Positions 24,825 to 34,321 of a stretch of 64,000 bases of DNA are shown here, piece by piece. The stretch's first letter is position 1. Each line of letters starts with the position of its first letter. This DNA comes from SEAL01 sp032153715. Lineage in GTDB: Bacteria; Patescibacteriota; Saccharimonadia; Saccharimonadales; Saccharimonadaceae. The notes beneath the pieces were generated by a model. It did not search any database. It had not been told where the DNA came from and was given only the letters and a program-made list of their open reading frames with translations. The stretch spans positions 62,001-126,000 of the forward strand of contig JALDYR010000002.1 in NCBI GenBank assembly GCA_032153715.1, written 5' to 3'. The position numbers and the translations under genes are program-made.

Positions 24825-26120
24825 TTAAGCGGCGGCCAGGCTTAAATCGCCGACTAATTGAATAGTTGCGTTAGGCAGTTGCTCTGTAGCCGTAGATAGA
24901 ATATGTTCATCGACATAAATCATTTGCTTGAACACTTCCTCCAATACCGGAACAACTATGCTATTACCTGCCATTTTCACAATTTTTGTAGTTGTAAAGA
25001 AGTCAGTAGCAACATCTCGCTTGAAATTATTTTCAATCAATACTTCATAGTCTTTATCTTCGAATCCCATCAACAGTAAACACTCTCGTGCTGTAAGATA
25101 TCTGAAAGTACTTTTTCCTGGACGCTTACTGTCATAGACAACTACACCGGAATTAGGCTTGCGATCCTGCTTAGTAGTAATTGTTGGAACTCGATCAGCA
25201 TAGTTGAATCCATCAAACAATTTCACGCTTTTTTCAAAAATATCTCTTCGTGAAGGCGTATCATTTGGTTGTGACTCATCGGCCTCTTGCCTTAAACTTT
25301 CCTGGTCATAATCGGTGCGCATATACCGAGAGAGGTGGTCTGGCTTTATGCGTATATTCTCAAGATTATTAGCCACAAAGTACCTATCGAGCTTTTCCTC
25401 GATTTTTGCGTCACCCCCAGTATAGAAGCTCATCAAATAAGCTCGCTTTCGAACCTGTGGAGTGCCAAAGTTGCTCGACACGAGTACATAAAACTTATTG
25501 TAATAGCCTAAGTCTTTAAGTGACTGCTTCCAGTCATCAAAATTCTTACTGTGAGAGCGAGAAATGATATTAGGTACGTTTTCCATTAACAGGAACTTCG
25601 GCATAGGCCGTGGACTAGCTTTGCGCTCCTTTAGTATTCGCTCAATTTCCCACAATTGGCTAGAACGGTTCGCAGCACTGCGATCGATACCATCAGTCGC
25701 GCCGTGCCATGCATGGGCAACCGAAAGATCCTGACAAGGGAAGGAATACGTTAAGGCATCCATCTCAGCAGGCAAAAGTGCCCCGTCCATATCGGTTACA
25801 CTTACATAGTTATTAGTCCTGTCGATCGCAGCACACGCGCGACGCAGCACCTCAACATCCAGTCTCTTGATATTCTTCCAGTCGGAAGCAACCTTACCGT
25901 CTGTACTGAGAGTATATCCTTTAAGTCTTTCCAATAACTCCTCGCGGGTAGCATTCAAATACCTGGATAAGTCTTGTTTGCCGTTGTGGATCAGATCATA
26001 CGCGATAATCGCATGAATATCCCAGTCTGCAGTACCAATGACTTTAAAGTCACATCCAATATTCTTCAGTGCCTTAGCCTGAGCCCCGATACCGCTGAAT
26101 GTTTCTACCACGTTTAGCAT
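24825..26120 (-). CDS. dcm: DNA (cytosine-5-)-methyltransferase
   Basis: 431 aa. Motif I VVETFSGIGAQ (SAM binding), motif IV SFPCQDLS with the catalytic Cys, motif VI LLMENV, motif VIII QVRKRAY, and the C-terminal motif X GNSIVVPVLE are in the normal order. Between VIII and X lies the target-recognition region. The target sequence cannot be read from the protein. TAGTAT lies exactly 6 nt before the ATG (26127-26132) with no Shine-Dalgarno, so it probably has its own leaderless promoter, which would allow methylation before restriction. Its partners are Vsr and the Mza-type proteins upstream. Confidence 0.95.
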   Translation of the reverse strand: MLNVVETFSGIGAQAKALKNIGCDFKVIGTADWDIHAIIAYDLIHNGKQDLSRYLNATREELLERLKGYTLSTDGKVASDWKNIKRLDVEVLRRACAAIDRTNNYVSVTDMDGALLPAEMDALTYSFPCQDLSVAHAWHGATDGIDRSAANRSSQLWEIERILKERKASPRPMPKFLLMENVPNIISRSHSKNFDDWKQSLKDLGYYNKFYVLVSSNFGTPQVRKRAYLMSFYTGGDAKIEEKLDRYFVANNLENIRIKPDHLSRYMRTDYDQESLRQEADESQPNDTPSRRDIFEKSVKLFDGFNYADRVPTITTKQDRKPNSGVVVYDSKRPGKSTFRYLTARECLLLMGFEDKDYEVLIENNFKRDVATDFFTTTKIVKMAGNSIVVPVLEEVFKQMIYVDEHILSTATEQLPNATIQLVGDLSLAAA

Positions 26121-26168
26121 TTGCTTATACTATAGCATAAGGGAAAACATAATGCTGCACCCTACCTT

Positions 26169-28262
26169 CTAGTGACGTGCCAGACCCTCTTCATAGAGGC
26201 GGTTGTGGATTTGCATGATTAATTTAGCCTGTTTATCCGAGGGTATTCGGCCGGTTACTTCAAAGGATGCCGCCACGTTTAACAGGCCATCTTCCATCTC
26301 GCTAAGCAACCGATCGTTCCTTCCAAAATCCAGGACTTTCTTCCAATAATCTGCTCCAAGATTGATTAATTCAATTTCTGCACTTATCTGATTACTGACC
26401 TTTTGATCCTTTTGAGCGATCTCCTTCTCTACCTGCTCATCGCCCTCACTTATAAGCGTGTCGGTAAAAGTACTTAAAAGCGTAAAATCAAATACCTCTG
26501 CACGCTTCCAGCACTCTTCTTTTTTGGCCCATTCAGTAACGTTAAGTGTCGTCCTGTCATCGCGAGTGATGAAGTCAAAAACTTCTTTCGCCGTCTTAAT
26601 GAGCTGAGATTCAAGCTCTGACGGGATAGCTTGAGTATTCCAAATACGAAGAAAATCGATTGTTTTCCCTTTATGCTTATTGGCGATTTGATTCATTATC
26701 ACAGCAATACTGTAAGTTACGATATTTGCTCGGTAAGCTTTAATTTCCTGGTACCACTGTTGATTGGATACGATCCGTTCGGTAGTCTTAAATACAATCG
26801 CGAGAGCTATTAGCTTCTTCCAGTAAAATTCACTAAAGTCCGCTCCTTGGTCTGACGCCTTCCATTGCCGATCTATTGACTCAGCAAAATTACGCATATT
26901 AAACTGAGCACCTCGGCTAACGATATGCGGTTTTTGTTCATAAGAATTAATAAACTTAGCAACATCAACTTTACGCAAAAGCTGAGTCTTAGGGTTCTTG
27001 AGCTGGTATCTTGTGCGTTCCGAGCGAGTTAGCTTCATTTGCTCTTGCACATACTGTCCACGGGCTCGCTCATAGAACCATGTTGTCTGATATTGATTAC
27101 CGTCAACAGGTGGCGCAAGTACTCTTCGTGAGTATTCTTCAATACGTATATGATAAGGATGGTTAGAGAAGAAGTCTGCTTCATCGACCTTGTTTTGACT
27201 GTTCGCACTTCGGGAGATAATCGGGATCATTTCTTTTGCTTTATCATGATCCACAACAGACAGCTTCATTGGAATGAAAACACCATCAAGATTAGCCTTA
27301 TCCTGAATTACGGCATTTGCAATGGATGCCGTTGTCTGGCCTCCGTTAATTATTTGCATGTCATTGATTCTAGTAATAACGGCAATATCATTTACAATAC
27401 TGGTCTCGATAGTGCTAGCAGTAGCAGCAATACCATTATTGTACGCAAAGAACATAGCAGGCTCCTGCAGAATAGTGCCACGAATAGCCTTATTCACCTT
27501 CCCTCGAATACTCAGGAAAGAACGAACGTTTCCCTCTAATAGTCGCGAGCCATATTGAAGGTAAGTGTCTGCGAGAAATTGGCCAGGAACTACAGCCAAA
27601 TATGCCGAGTAATCATCGCCATCGGTTGCACTGACGTACGGGATTCCGCCACCCGCCAACGTAGATGAATCTATCTCGATCTCTTCCTTTCCTTGGGCTG
27701 AAGTATATAGTTGGAAGAATCGGTTTATATCCCATGCGTTTAAATCAACTTTCTTACCCGCTATAGGACTTTTCTGAATATTTTTAACACGCTCACTGAG
27801 CTTTTTATCCGTAAGTATATAGAACCTAAATTTAGAAATCTCACCATTATTAAACAAACGGTTAGCTTCAACGGCAAAACTATAGCCAGTCGTACTCTCT
27901 TCGAACCTATTATTGATAATATAGCCACTTAAAGCCGCCTCAACAAGATAATTCATTTTATTATAAAGCCGGTCAATATCAGAAGGCGTAAGTGTTTCGA
28001 GTTGATCGCTATTTGAAAAATCACTAATCAGTAAAACGCAAGATTTATCTACTGAGTCGAATGCATAACCGTCTATAACGAGCTTTGTACCTTTAGGACC
28101 AATGCCTTCAAAGTAACCTAGCTCTACATTCTCCACTTCCTCAGCTTCCTGAAGCTGATCAACGGCGTCAATAACAAACTCACTGTGAGGATCGCTTTGA
28201 TTGGCCTCGGCTGCTACCCTTAAATTTCCCACCCAATCCGAACGAAAATCCTCTAAATTCAT
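26169..28262 (-). CDS. AIPR family defence protein
   Basis: 697 aa. The central part carries the AIPR (abortive infection phage resistance) signature: FAYNNGIAATAS followed by DMQIINGGQTTASIANA, then IPMKLSVVD and ISRSANSQNKVDEADFFSNHP. The N-terminal 200 residues contain a restriction-endonuclease-like region whose catalytic residues I cannot fix. The ATG overlaps the stop of the PD-(D/E)XK gene (28259), so the two are translationally coupled. In Mza-type systems AIPR is the probable effector or nuclease-associated component. Confidence 0.85.
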   Translation of the reverse strand: MNLEDFRSDWVGNLRVAAEANQSDPHSEFVIDAVDQLQEAEEVENVELGYFEGIGPKGTKLVIDGYAFDSVDKSCVLLISDFSNSDQLETLTPSDIDRLYNKMNYLVEAALSGYIINNRFEESTTGYSFAVEANRLFNNGEISKFRFYILTDKKLSERVKNIQKSPIAGKKVDLNAWDINRFFQLYTSAQGKEEIEIDSSTLAGGGIPYVSATDGDDYSAYLAVVPGQFLADTYLQYGSRLLEGNVRSFLSIRGKVNKAIRGTILQEPAMFFAYNNGIAATASTIETSIVNDIAVITRINDMQIINGGQTTASIANAVIQDKANLDGVFIPMKLSVVDHDKAKEMIPIISRSANSQNKVDEADFFSNHPYHIRIEEYSRRVLAPPVDGNQYQTTWFYERARGQYVQEQMKLTRSERTRYQLKNPKTQLLRKVDVAKFINSYEQKPHIVSRGAQFNMRNFAESIDRQWKASDQGADFSEFYWKKLIALAIVFKTTERIVSNQQWYQEIKAYRANIVTYSIAVIMNQIANKHKGKTIDFLRIWNTQAIPSELESQLIKTAKEVFDFITRDDRTTLNVTEWAKKEECWKRAEVFDFTLLSTFTDTLISEGDEQVEKEIAQKDQKVSNQISAEIELINLGADYWKKVLDFGRNDRLLSEMEDGLLNVAASFEVTGRIPSDKQAKLIMQIHNRLYEEGLARH

Positions 28263-29182
28263 AGCTGATCCTTAAACTCCTGTATTGCAGAAATATCTAT
28301 TTCATAGCTCGCTTTACTAATACCATGCGGCAGACCAACCTTAGTTAGCTTTGGAAAGTTGCCAGAGACGCTGTAGGCATCGAGACCAACAAAGATGTGG
28401 TTATAATCGTCGTAGCGCTCATCTTCGATATAACGTGCCTTACGCATCTTCTGATCAAACAACAATTGCCACTTACGATCTAGCTTGCTTCTAAAATCAC
28501 CGATCAGCTTATTGAGAGTAATATTGCCTTCATACGAAGGAGTGCTTTGATCGAACGTCAGTATAACCAACTTGCCGTCAATATCTGAGTCCAACTGTTC
28601 AATTGAGCTGATCTTTACAGCCCTTACGCCGTTATGGATCGATTTAACTTCATACCATGTATTTTGCACCTCGAAGTCTTTATGAGCCAAGTCAGATCCA
28701 ATGTAAGATTCAAATGCCAAATCCAGCCCGTATTTCTGGATCATGACATTCTCAAGGAAATAAATCTCCCCGATCAATCCTAAAATTTCATTTTCGGATA
28801 ACGGCAACACCGATTTCGAAAAGAACTGGATCCATGTATTCCAACGATCAATTGCGGGGGCGAAGCTATTTTCTTTTTGATTAAGCCTTGTACTTTCAAT
28901 AATGTCTTCACAAAACTTATAAAAAATATCATTCAGATCATCATCTTCAAGCGAGAAGCTGAGCATTAATTTGCCGTCTTCGCGTTTGTAGAATTGAGCC
29001 TCGATTGTCTTAGTTGATGTAATTCGTTCCCTTTTAGCATCCATTACCAATGCTAAGCTTTTCCGCCCAGCCCTATCAACACCGAGAAATACGTCAAAAG
29101 GATGGTCGCTATCATAGCGACTATACGATTCCGTGCCGTGATCCTCTAGCAACTTTTGTATGCGCTCAATTGGCTCACTCAT
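28259..29182 (-). CDS. DUF4420 / PD-(D/E)XK motif protein
   Basis: About 307 aa from the ATG at 29182, which has a GAGGGCGAAG stretch upstream; an in-frame ATG at 29209 would add nine residues. FLGVDRAGRKSLAL, EILGLIGEIYFLE, and SDLAHKDFEVQNTWYEVKSI contain the GE...D-F...(Y)-E-V-K pattern of a PD-(D/E)XK nuclease and the typical DUF4420 order. It overlaps the end of the Z1 gene and is coupled to AIPR downstream. It is the nuclease candidate of the Mza-type operon. Confidence 0.85.
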   Translation of the reverse strand: MSEPIERIQKLLEDHGTESYSRYDSDHPFDVFLGVDRAGRKSLALVMDAKRERITSTKTIEAQFYKREDGKLMLSFSLEDDDLNDIFYKFCEDIIESTRLNQKENSFAPAIDRWNTWIQFFSKSVLPLSENEILGLIGEIYFLENVMIQKYGLDLAFESYIGSDLAHKDFEVQNTWYEVKSIHNGVRAVKISSIEQLDSDIDGKLVILTFDQSTPSYEGNITLNKLIGDFRSKLDRKWQLLFDQKMRKARYIEDERYDDYNHIFVGLDAYSVSGNFPKLTKVGLPHGISKASYEIDISAIQEFKDQL

Positions 29183-31868
29183 CTTCGCCCTCATACTCAT
29201 CGATACCACCGAACTCTTGATGAATTAAATTAGTCTGGTATCGAATATACTTTGTTGCAACGTTACTCAATTTTGGCACTCCCAATCCAAACCCGATCAA
29301 TGGTGTTTCATTGAAGGTATCCAAGTTGGCAATATCGTCAGGGTTGCTTTTGTCACTTGGCTCTACAAAATAAATCATCAGGAGAGGTTTGCGTTCTATC
29401 GCAAAGTAGTCGTCATCATTAACCGCGCCCCTTTCTGGGTTTGCGTCAACTAATTCTTTTACGCGGTTTATTTCCTCTTTACTCAGACCAAACTTTGTAT
29501 TTCCCTGACTACCAAGTCGGCGCTTAGATCCACTAATTCGAATTACACTACTATCACCCTTTAAATAGTCAAAATTACGAATGTTTGGCGTCACTATTAT
29601 TTCATCGGTAAGAGGATACTTTGACTCTGAGGTACCCGAGAGAATGGCAACATCCCACAATGACAGCTCGTTGCCCGCATATTGTTTTATGAATTGAGAG
29701 ATTGATTCGGGATTAAATTGCGCATTCGCAGTTGGCACCTCTATCTTATTTAGGAGCGAGAGTATCTTTTCTCTAGGGACGGAATATGCAGCGTACTGCT
29801 TCCCGTCAGCATCAAACTTTACGTCCCCTACAAGCCCCAGTATGGCGTTTAGGTTAGCCTCATTCTTTCGAGCATCGTTATATATGAATGGTGTTTCGAC
29901 CGCCTTACCGCTTAGTGATTTGCTAATTGTCTTCGATTGAGCCGATCGCATCTTATTACGTGCTGTAACAATTAAAGGAATGTCCGGATCATTACGCACC
30001 TTAAGACCAAAATCAAGCGGAGTTGCATCTGAATCTCTTAGGCGCTTTACTTCTGCACGTAATTCATCGGTTGCCTCTGAAATGAACGCATACCAGTTCT
30101 GGCTCGTAGAGTCCATCCATAGCCTACAAATATCATCGTAGTCCTTGCGGTATCCGAACCATCGGCCCATTTGCATAAGGGTGTCATAAGCCATTGAGTT
30201 GCGGTACAGGTAGCTGACAATTAGCCCTTCAAGCGTCAGGCCGCGCGACAGTCTCTGACCACCAACAACAATCGTCCTGAGACCTTCGTCGTAATCTTCA
30301 TAATTCAGATCGTCACCACCACCGTGCGCAGCGTATACCTGTATAGGCAGTACAGATTCATAAAGCTTGGCTTGAATTGCTTCCCATGAAAATTCAGTAG
30401 TAAAATACTCACGCTTAAATGCCTTATTTAAAGATGCGATATGTTCGTCCTTAAGAGCATGATCAGTGGGTAACGAAGCGTAGTTCTTAATTGAACGCTT
30501 CACCTCGTCTACATATTCGTTAACAACCTTACGAAGCAACTGCTGCGTATTAACAAACCGTGTCACGTTAATCATCATTGAGCGATGCGTCACAGTATCA
30601 CCTCTAAGATCACGAATAACATTAGCCAAAAGGAAGGTATCAATAGCCTCTCGAAGACTTTTTGAAATTACCTCTAGGTCGTCGTCTTTCTTGTGTCGTT
30701 TTGGATAATGATCTTCGGCATCCTTAATTGTCCGAAGCATATTGTGGTACTTCCCATCTTTAGGAAAAATACTTCTAGCGCCTATATAGTTACTCGGGGC
30801 ACTTAGGGTATAGATATAATCTTTAGGAAAAAGTCCCTCTTTCTCCATCGCCTCATCAGTCTCAGGGTCAATGAAGACATTGGCATACGGAGTGGCCGTG
30901 AAACCAACATAACTGGCAAAGCGGAAGACATTCAAAATCTCTTCTATATAAGCATTCGTCTTGCTACGGTCTTCGCCTGCTGCCTTGGTATTTACCGATG
31001 CATAATCAGCTTCGTCGTCGATCATTAGCACCGAGCCATCAATCTTATTCTCACCGTATTGATTATGTGTTCTTATCCAATCAAGAAGACTTTTCAGAAC
31101 TGACACATTCTTCTTGATAACAAAAAGCATTGGCCTGTCTGTACCATCTTGAGATAGTGAGCTTCCCAGTTGCTTTGCGGCACTTTTACTGAAGTCCTTA
31201 TCAACAGTCGTAAACGAAACAGGGCGTAGCTTCTTGTTATATTTACCAGCACCAATAAAATTAAGGGTTTCGCTCCCGGTATCCACACCTAAGAATGCTT
31301 CATCCAAACGCATTTGTGTCTGCTTCCGCAGATCGTTAGTCGTACCGGTCATAAGTATTACTGCACGGAAACCGGCATCTACAGCTTTACAGATAGTGCC
31401 ACTATAATTAACTGTTTTTCCAGATTGTACGTCACCAATAATTAGACCGCGGCGCTGCTCACGCTCTTCAGTTCTTGTTGGATCTCCTAATAAATCGACA
31501 ATCTCATCTGAGACCTTGTCCATTTCTGCAACCACGTTTACAGGAAAGCCCTTGTCCTTGATCAGAAGATCTCTGAAACGATTCCAGTAATCTAAGTCGA
31601 GCTCTTGTTTTCTATCGGCAAACCATTTTTTGTGAGTTCGAGGAACAATTGCAATACCCGGCTCAAGCCGTATTTTATTGTCCGCTAACAGTTCATTGCG
31701 AACATACTTCTTCTCGTCCTCACTGATCGTTAAACCAAATACATCTTTCGCTGCATAGGTTTTTTCCACCTGTTCATCAATAACTGAATCACTTAACATT
31801 TCCGATTGGTCGTACTTATCAAGTAAGACCTGTACAAATTGTTTGAATGTTTTTGCATCTTCTGTCAT
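29175..31868 (-). CDS. Z1 domain superfamily II helicase-like ATPase
   Basis: 897 aa. Walker A IGDVQSGKT (about 144-152), motif Ia-like AVILMTGTTNDLRKQT, Walker B LMIDDEAD, and a YVGFTATPYANVFIDP motif III are clear. The C-terminal half has VVGGQRLSRGLTLEGLIVSYLYRNSMAYDTLMQMGRWFGYR, the motif V/VI region typical of Z1 proteins. The protein is predicted to translocate on or remodel DNA using ATP. An AGGAAG site precedes the ATG, 10 bp after the GHKL gene. It is the motor of the Mza-type defence operon. Confidence 0.9.
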   Translation of the reverse strand: MTEDAKTFKQFVQVLLDKYDQSEMLSDSVIDEQVEKTYAAKDVFGLTISEDEKKYVRNELLADNKIRLEPGIAIVPRTHKKWFADRKQELDLDYWNRFRDLLIKDKGFPVNVVAEMDKVSDEIVDLLGDPTRTEEREQRRGLIIGDVQSGKTVNYSGTICKAVDAGFRAVILMTGTTNDLRKQTQMRLDEAFLGVDTGSETLNFIGAGKYNKKLRPVSFTTVDKDFSKSAAKQLGSSLSQDGTDRPMLFVIKKNVSVLKSLLDWIRTHNQYGENKIDGSVLMIDDEADYASVNTKAAGEDRSKTNAYIEEILNVFRFASYVGFTATPYANVFIDPETDEAMEKEGLFPKDYIYTLSAPSNYIGARSIFPKDGKYHNMLRTIKDAEDHYPKRHKKDDDLEVISKSLREAIDTFLLANVIRDLRGDTVTHRSMMINVTRFVNTQQLLRKVVNEYVDEVKRSIKNYASLPTDHALKDEHIASLNKAFKREYFTTEFSWEAIQAKLYESVLPIQVYAAHGGGDDLNYEDYDEGLRTIVVGGQRLSRGLTLEGLIVSYLYRNSMAYDTLMQMGRWFGYRKDYDDICRLWMDSTSQNWYAFISEATDELRAEVKRLRDSDATPLDFGLKVRNDPDIPLIVTARNKMRSAQSKTISKSLSGKAVETPFIYNDARKNEANLNAILGLVGDVKFDADGKQYAAYSVPREKILSLLNKIEVPTANAQFNPESISQFIKQYAGNELSLWDVAILSGTSESKYPLTDEIIVTPNIRNFDYLKGDSSVIRISGSKRRLGSQGNTKFGLSKEEINRVKELVDANPERGAVNDDDYFAIERKPLLMIYFVEPSDKSNPDDIANLDTFNETPLIGFGLGVPKLSNVATKYIRYQTNLIHQEFGGIDEYEGEDE

Positions 31869-31877
31869 TATTTCTTC

Positions 31878-33320
31878 CTATCTTTTAGCGTATACTTTCA
31901 CGAGTTGTTCATGGCTTGCATATGGTTCTGTCTTTATAAGCATTGCAGACAATTCATCGTCAGTCATGCCCAATTCAGTTGCTAATGCTAATTGAGCTTT
32001 AAAGTCCTCAATAATTTTACTCGGATCAGTACCGGAGGTATTTATTTCACCATCGGCTACGTCCAAGTAGATACTGCTTGATGGAAAATTGTTCTCTATA
32101 TTCTGTAATAATGCCTCAAGCACACGTCGTCCAGCTTGATCAAGACTACTTGAAAGCAATTGAATCTGAGCGAGATCACGATTGATTGAGTAGGTTACCC
32201 CACCCTCTCGGTCGGCTATTCTCTGCCAGATGTAACTAATATCATCGTCACGATGAAGCTTACCGCGGTATTCAATCACTTTCTTGCTGCCAAAAACCGA
32301 CTCCTTAATACTTCCGTATAGATTCTTCCTTATCTTATCCGGTAGGTTAGCCGTACTCTTCTTGACATCGATACTCCAAATCTCATCCAAGGAATTTGGT
32401 ATATCAACTTTTACGCGCGCCAGCTTGTTTAGCTCTTCCTTGCCCAGTAGTCTAAACCAAGTTCCCCAGATAATAAGGCGCTTGCATCGATAGATGTAAA
32501 AGCCTTGGTTTGTCCGCAAGTCATCAGCTCCTCCCACCTTTCGCAAATCCTCTTTAGTGAGCTTGCTGCGATGCGGTAGAATGTAAGGTTGGAGCGTTAT
32601 TTTTCTTTCATCAATACTAATACTCTGCTCTCGTAGGCGTTGCGTGGATTTGTGGTTCTCCAAAAACGGATCCCTTGCCTCAATTGCCCTGCCATTGATA
32701 ATAATACTCACCTTGTCTTCTGTGATTATTCGGTGAAACACTAACGATAAGTGATCCTCAGCCGCTTCAATTAATTTATCAAGTGCCCTTTTCACGTCAT
32801 AAGATGATGCAGATATTCTGTCGAAATTCTGTAGAAGCACATAGGTGCCCGATTCCACTAGATTAAACAAATCGATAGATGGAAGCTGCTCAATATCTTC
32901 CGGAGAGTATTCCAGCACAGACCACTCGCCACTTTTTATGACTTCATCCAGATCCCACGAAAAGCAGCTGATGATACCGTCATGCTTACTTGCCACCACA
33001 AGCCGCCTACATTGTGAAAGTGAAGCAGACTTGAGCCCAAGCCCAAAACGACCAAGATCAAATTCACTTCTAACCTCTGCCGGACCCCGACTACCAAAAC
33101 GAAGCGCCTCCTGTAAAGCAGGTGGACTCATACCATGGCCATCATCAAAAATTATCAGTTGCGGATCATCAGAGGGATCAAGAAAAATTTTGACGTGTTT
33201 TGCTTGCGCACTCACACTATTGTCCACGAGGTCTGCAATAGCAGTATCAAATGAATAGCCCAACGAACGCATTGATTCCATCAACAATGGTGCGTAGGGT
33301 GGACTTTCGATAGCTTTCAT
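31878..33320 (-). CDS. GHKL (MutL/MORC-like) ATPase, first gene of the defence operon
   Basis: 480 aa. The Bergerat fold motifs are DLVDNSVSAQ (N motif, about 31-38), FDDGHGM (about 58-64) and LGRFGLGLKSASLSQ (about 94-108). The rest is an S5-like and C-terminal helical region with no MutL endonuclease motif. MORC-like GHKL ATPases of this type are known next to Z1, DUF4420 and AIPR genes in predicted restriction systems. TAAAAT lies exactly 6 nt upstream of the ATG (33327-33332) with no Shine-Dalgarno, a leaderless start for the operon. Confidence 0.9.
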   Translation of the reverse strand: MKAIESPPYAPLLMESMRSLGYSFDTAIADLVDNSVSAQAKHVKIFLDPSDDPQLIIFDDGHGMSPPALQEALRFGSRGPAEVRSEFDLGRFGLGLKSASLSQCRRLVVASKHDGIISCFSWDLDEVIKSGEWSVLEYSPEDIEQLPSIDLFNLVESGTYVLLQNFDRISASSYDVKRALDKLIEAAEDHLSLVFHRIITEDKVSIIINGRAIEARDPFLENHKSTQRLREQSISIDERKITLQPYILPHRSKLTKEDLRKVGGADDLRTNQGFYIYRCKRLIIWGTWFRLLGKEELNKLARVKVDIPNSLDEIWSIDVKKSTANLPDKIRKNLYGSIKESVFGSKKVIEYRGKLHRDDDISYIWQRIADREGGVTYSINRDLAQIQLLSSSLDQAGRRVLEALLQNIENNFPSSSIYLDVADGEINTSGTDPSKIIEDFKAQLALATELGMTDDELSAMLIKTEPYASHEQLVKVYAKR

Positions 33321-33634
33321 GAATACATTTTAGTCCGTTTCTCCATTAAAGGGAACCGAAAAGTAACTTAACTCTCCGAACATTAAAGTGCGCCACCAGA
33401 AAAGTCCTCTTATGACCTCTAGGGAGGCTGTAGAGTAATACTAGATATATTCTCGTTCATTATTCGCATCCAATAAAGCGCTGGACACTACTCACAATTT
33501 TTTCTCAAATTTCGGCTAGTTACTCTTTAGTAGCTAAAATAATCACGTTAAGAAATGTGATTTATTAATAAGTTACCATCTCAGCTCCCTGTAGTCACAC
33601 CGTTTAGATCGTGGCCTATAGTAGCCGTTGTATA
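33321..33634. other. AT-rich intergenic region upstream of the defence operon
   Basis: 314 bp. It contains the -10-like TAAAAT of the GHKL gene at its left edge and two weak inverted repeats (AGTTACT...AGTAGCT near 33519-33536, ATCAC...GTGAT near 33541-33560). No coding signal or RNA gene is seen. Confidence 0.4.
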
Positions 33635-33820
33635 TTAATCAACATTATTTCCAGTGATGACAGGAGGAATAACGGATATTAGTTGATTGCGCTCGCCAGC
33701 ACTTAACTGCTCACCCGCAATAGATCGCTGACTAATTTTATTCCGCATACGATGATTCTTGCCTTTGCTAGCTAGAGCCAACGTAAGCCATAAAGCTAAG
33801 GTAAATACAAGCAAGGCCAT
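33635..33820 (-). CDS. Small membrane protein
   Basis: 61 aa. One N-terminal hydrophobic segment (about 2-18) is followed by a basic stretch and a polar tail. Not recognised. It lies just downstream of two other small membrane genes on the same strand (33835-34070, 34076-34321), which suggests a three-gene unit of tiny membrane proteins at the edge of the defence island. Confidence 0.4.
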   Translation of the reverse strand: MALLVFTLALWLTLALASKGKNHRMRNKISQRSIAGEQLSAGERNQLISVIPPVITGNNVD

Positions 33821-33834
33821 GGGTTATTTACGCG

Positions 33835-34070
33835 CTATCTATCGCCCTTTCTTCCGTACCACATTGAAAATACTATCGTTAATGCAATACTAAGCCCTAA
33901 CGCGACAAGACTTCCCACGCCGAGTTGCGGCTCGCCATTCACCTTATTTAGCGACGAAGGATCTAGAATAGCAATGCCCATGCTAAGTAAGGCAAAAACA
34001 CTAACACCGAATAAACTATATTAGAAATAACCTTGTTGTTTTTGCGGGGAGCCTGATTCTGATCTGTCAT
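33835..34070 (-). pseudogene. Frameshifted small two-TM membrane protein
   Basis: The ATG at 34070 has a good AAAGGAG site. The frame MTDQNQAPRKNNKVISNIV stays open for 23 codons and ends at a TAG. One extra base after codon 19 would join it to LFGVSVFALLSMGIAIL, a Pro/Asn loop and a second TM (LVALGLSIALTIVFSMW), ending at the stop at 33835. The continuous two-TM design across both frames indicates a recent single-base deletion or a sequencing error. It is closely spaced (5 bp) after the 34076-34321 gene. Confidence 0.5.
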
Positions 34071-34075
34071 TATAT

Positions 34076-34321
34076 CTACTCCTTTACGGCCTTATCTTTT
34101 CTGTTGAGGAACTTGTAGAACCAAACCGCAAAAATAACAGTCACTCCAAATACAACAATAAGGAAAAGCCATCCATTGTAGTTGCCATACTCTTGGCCGT
34201 CACTACCAGTAGTAGTACCAAAGATTGATTGAGCAATTTGAGCATAGGTAATTGAAACAATAAAAAATACTACTACTGAAGCGACGAGGTCTAGAACCAT
34301 CTTTAATATCTTGTTAGCCAT
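34076..34321 (-). CDS. Small two-TM membrane protein
   Basis: 81 aa. TMs lie at about 9-30 and 50-70, separated by a Gly/Thr/Asn loop; the tail is Lys-rich. It resembles in layout the frameshifted gene that follows. Not recognised. It starts the small membrane-protein unit that faces the element genes to the right. Confidence 0.5.
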   Translation of the reverse strand: MANKILKMVLDLVASVVVFFIVSITYAQIAQSIFGTTTGSDGQEYGNYNGWLFLIVVFGVTVIFAVWFYKFLNRKDKAVKE

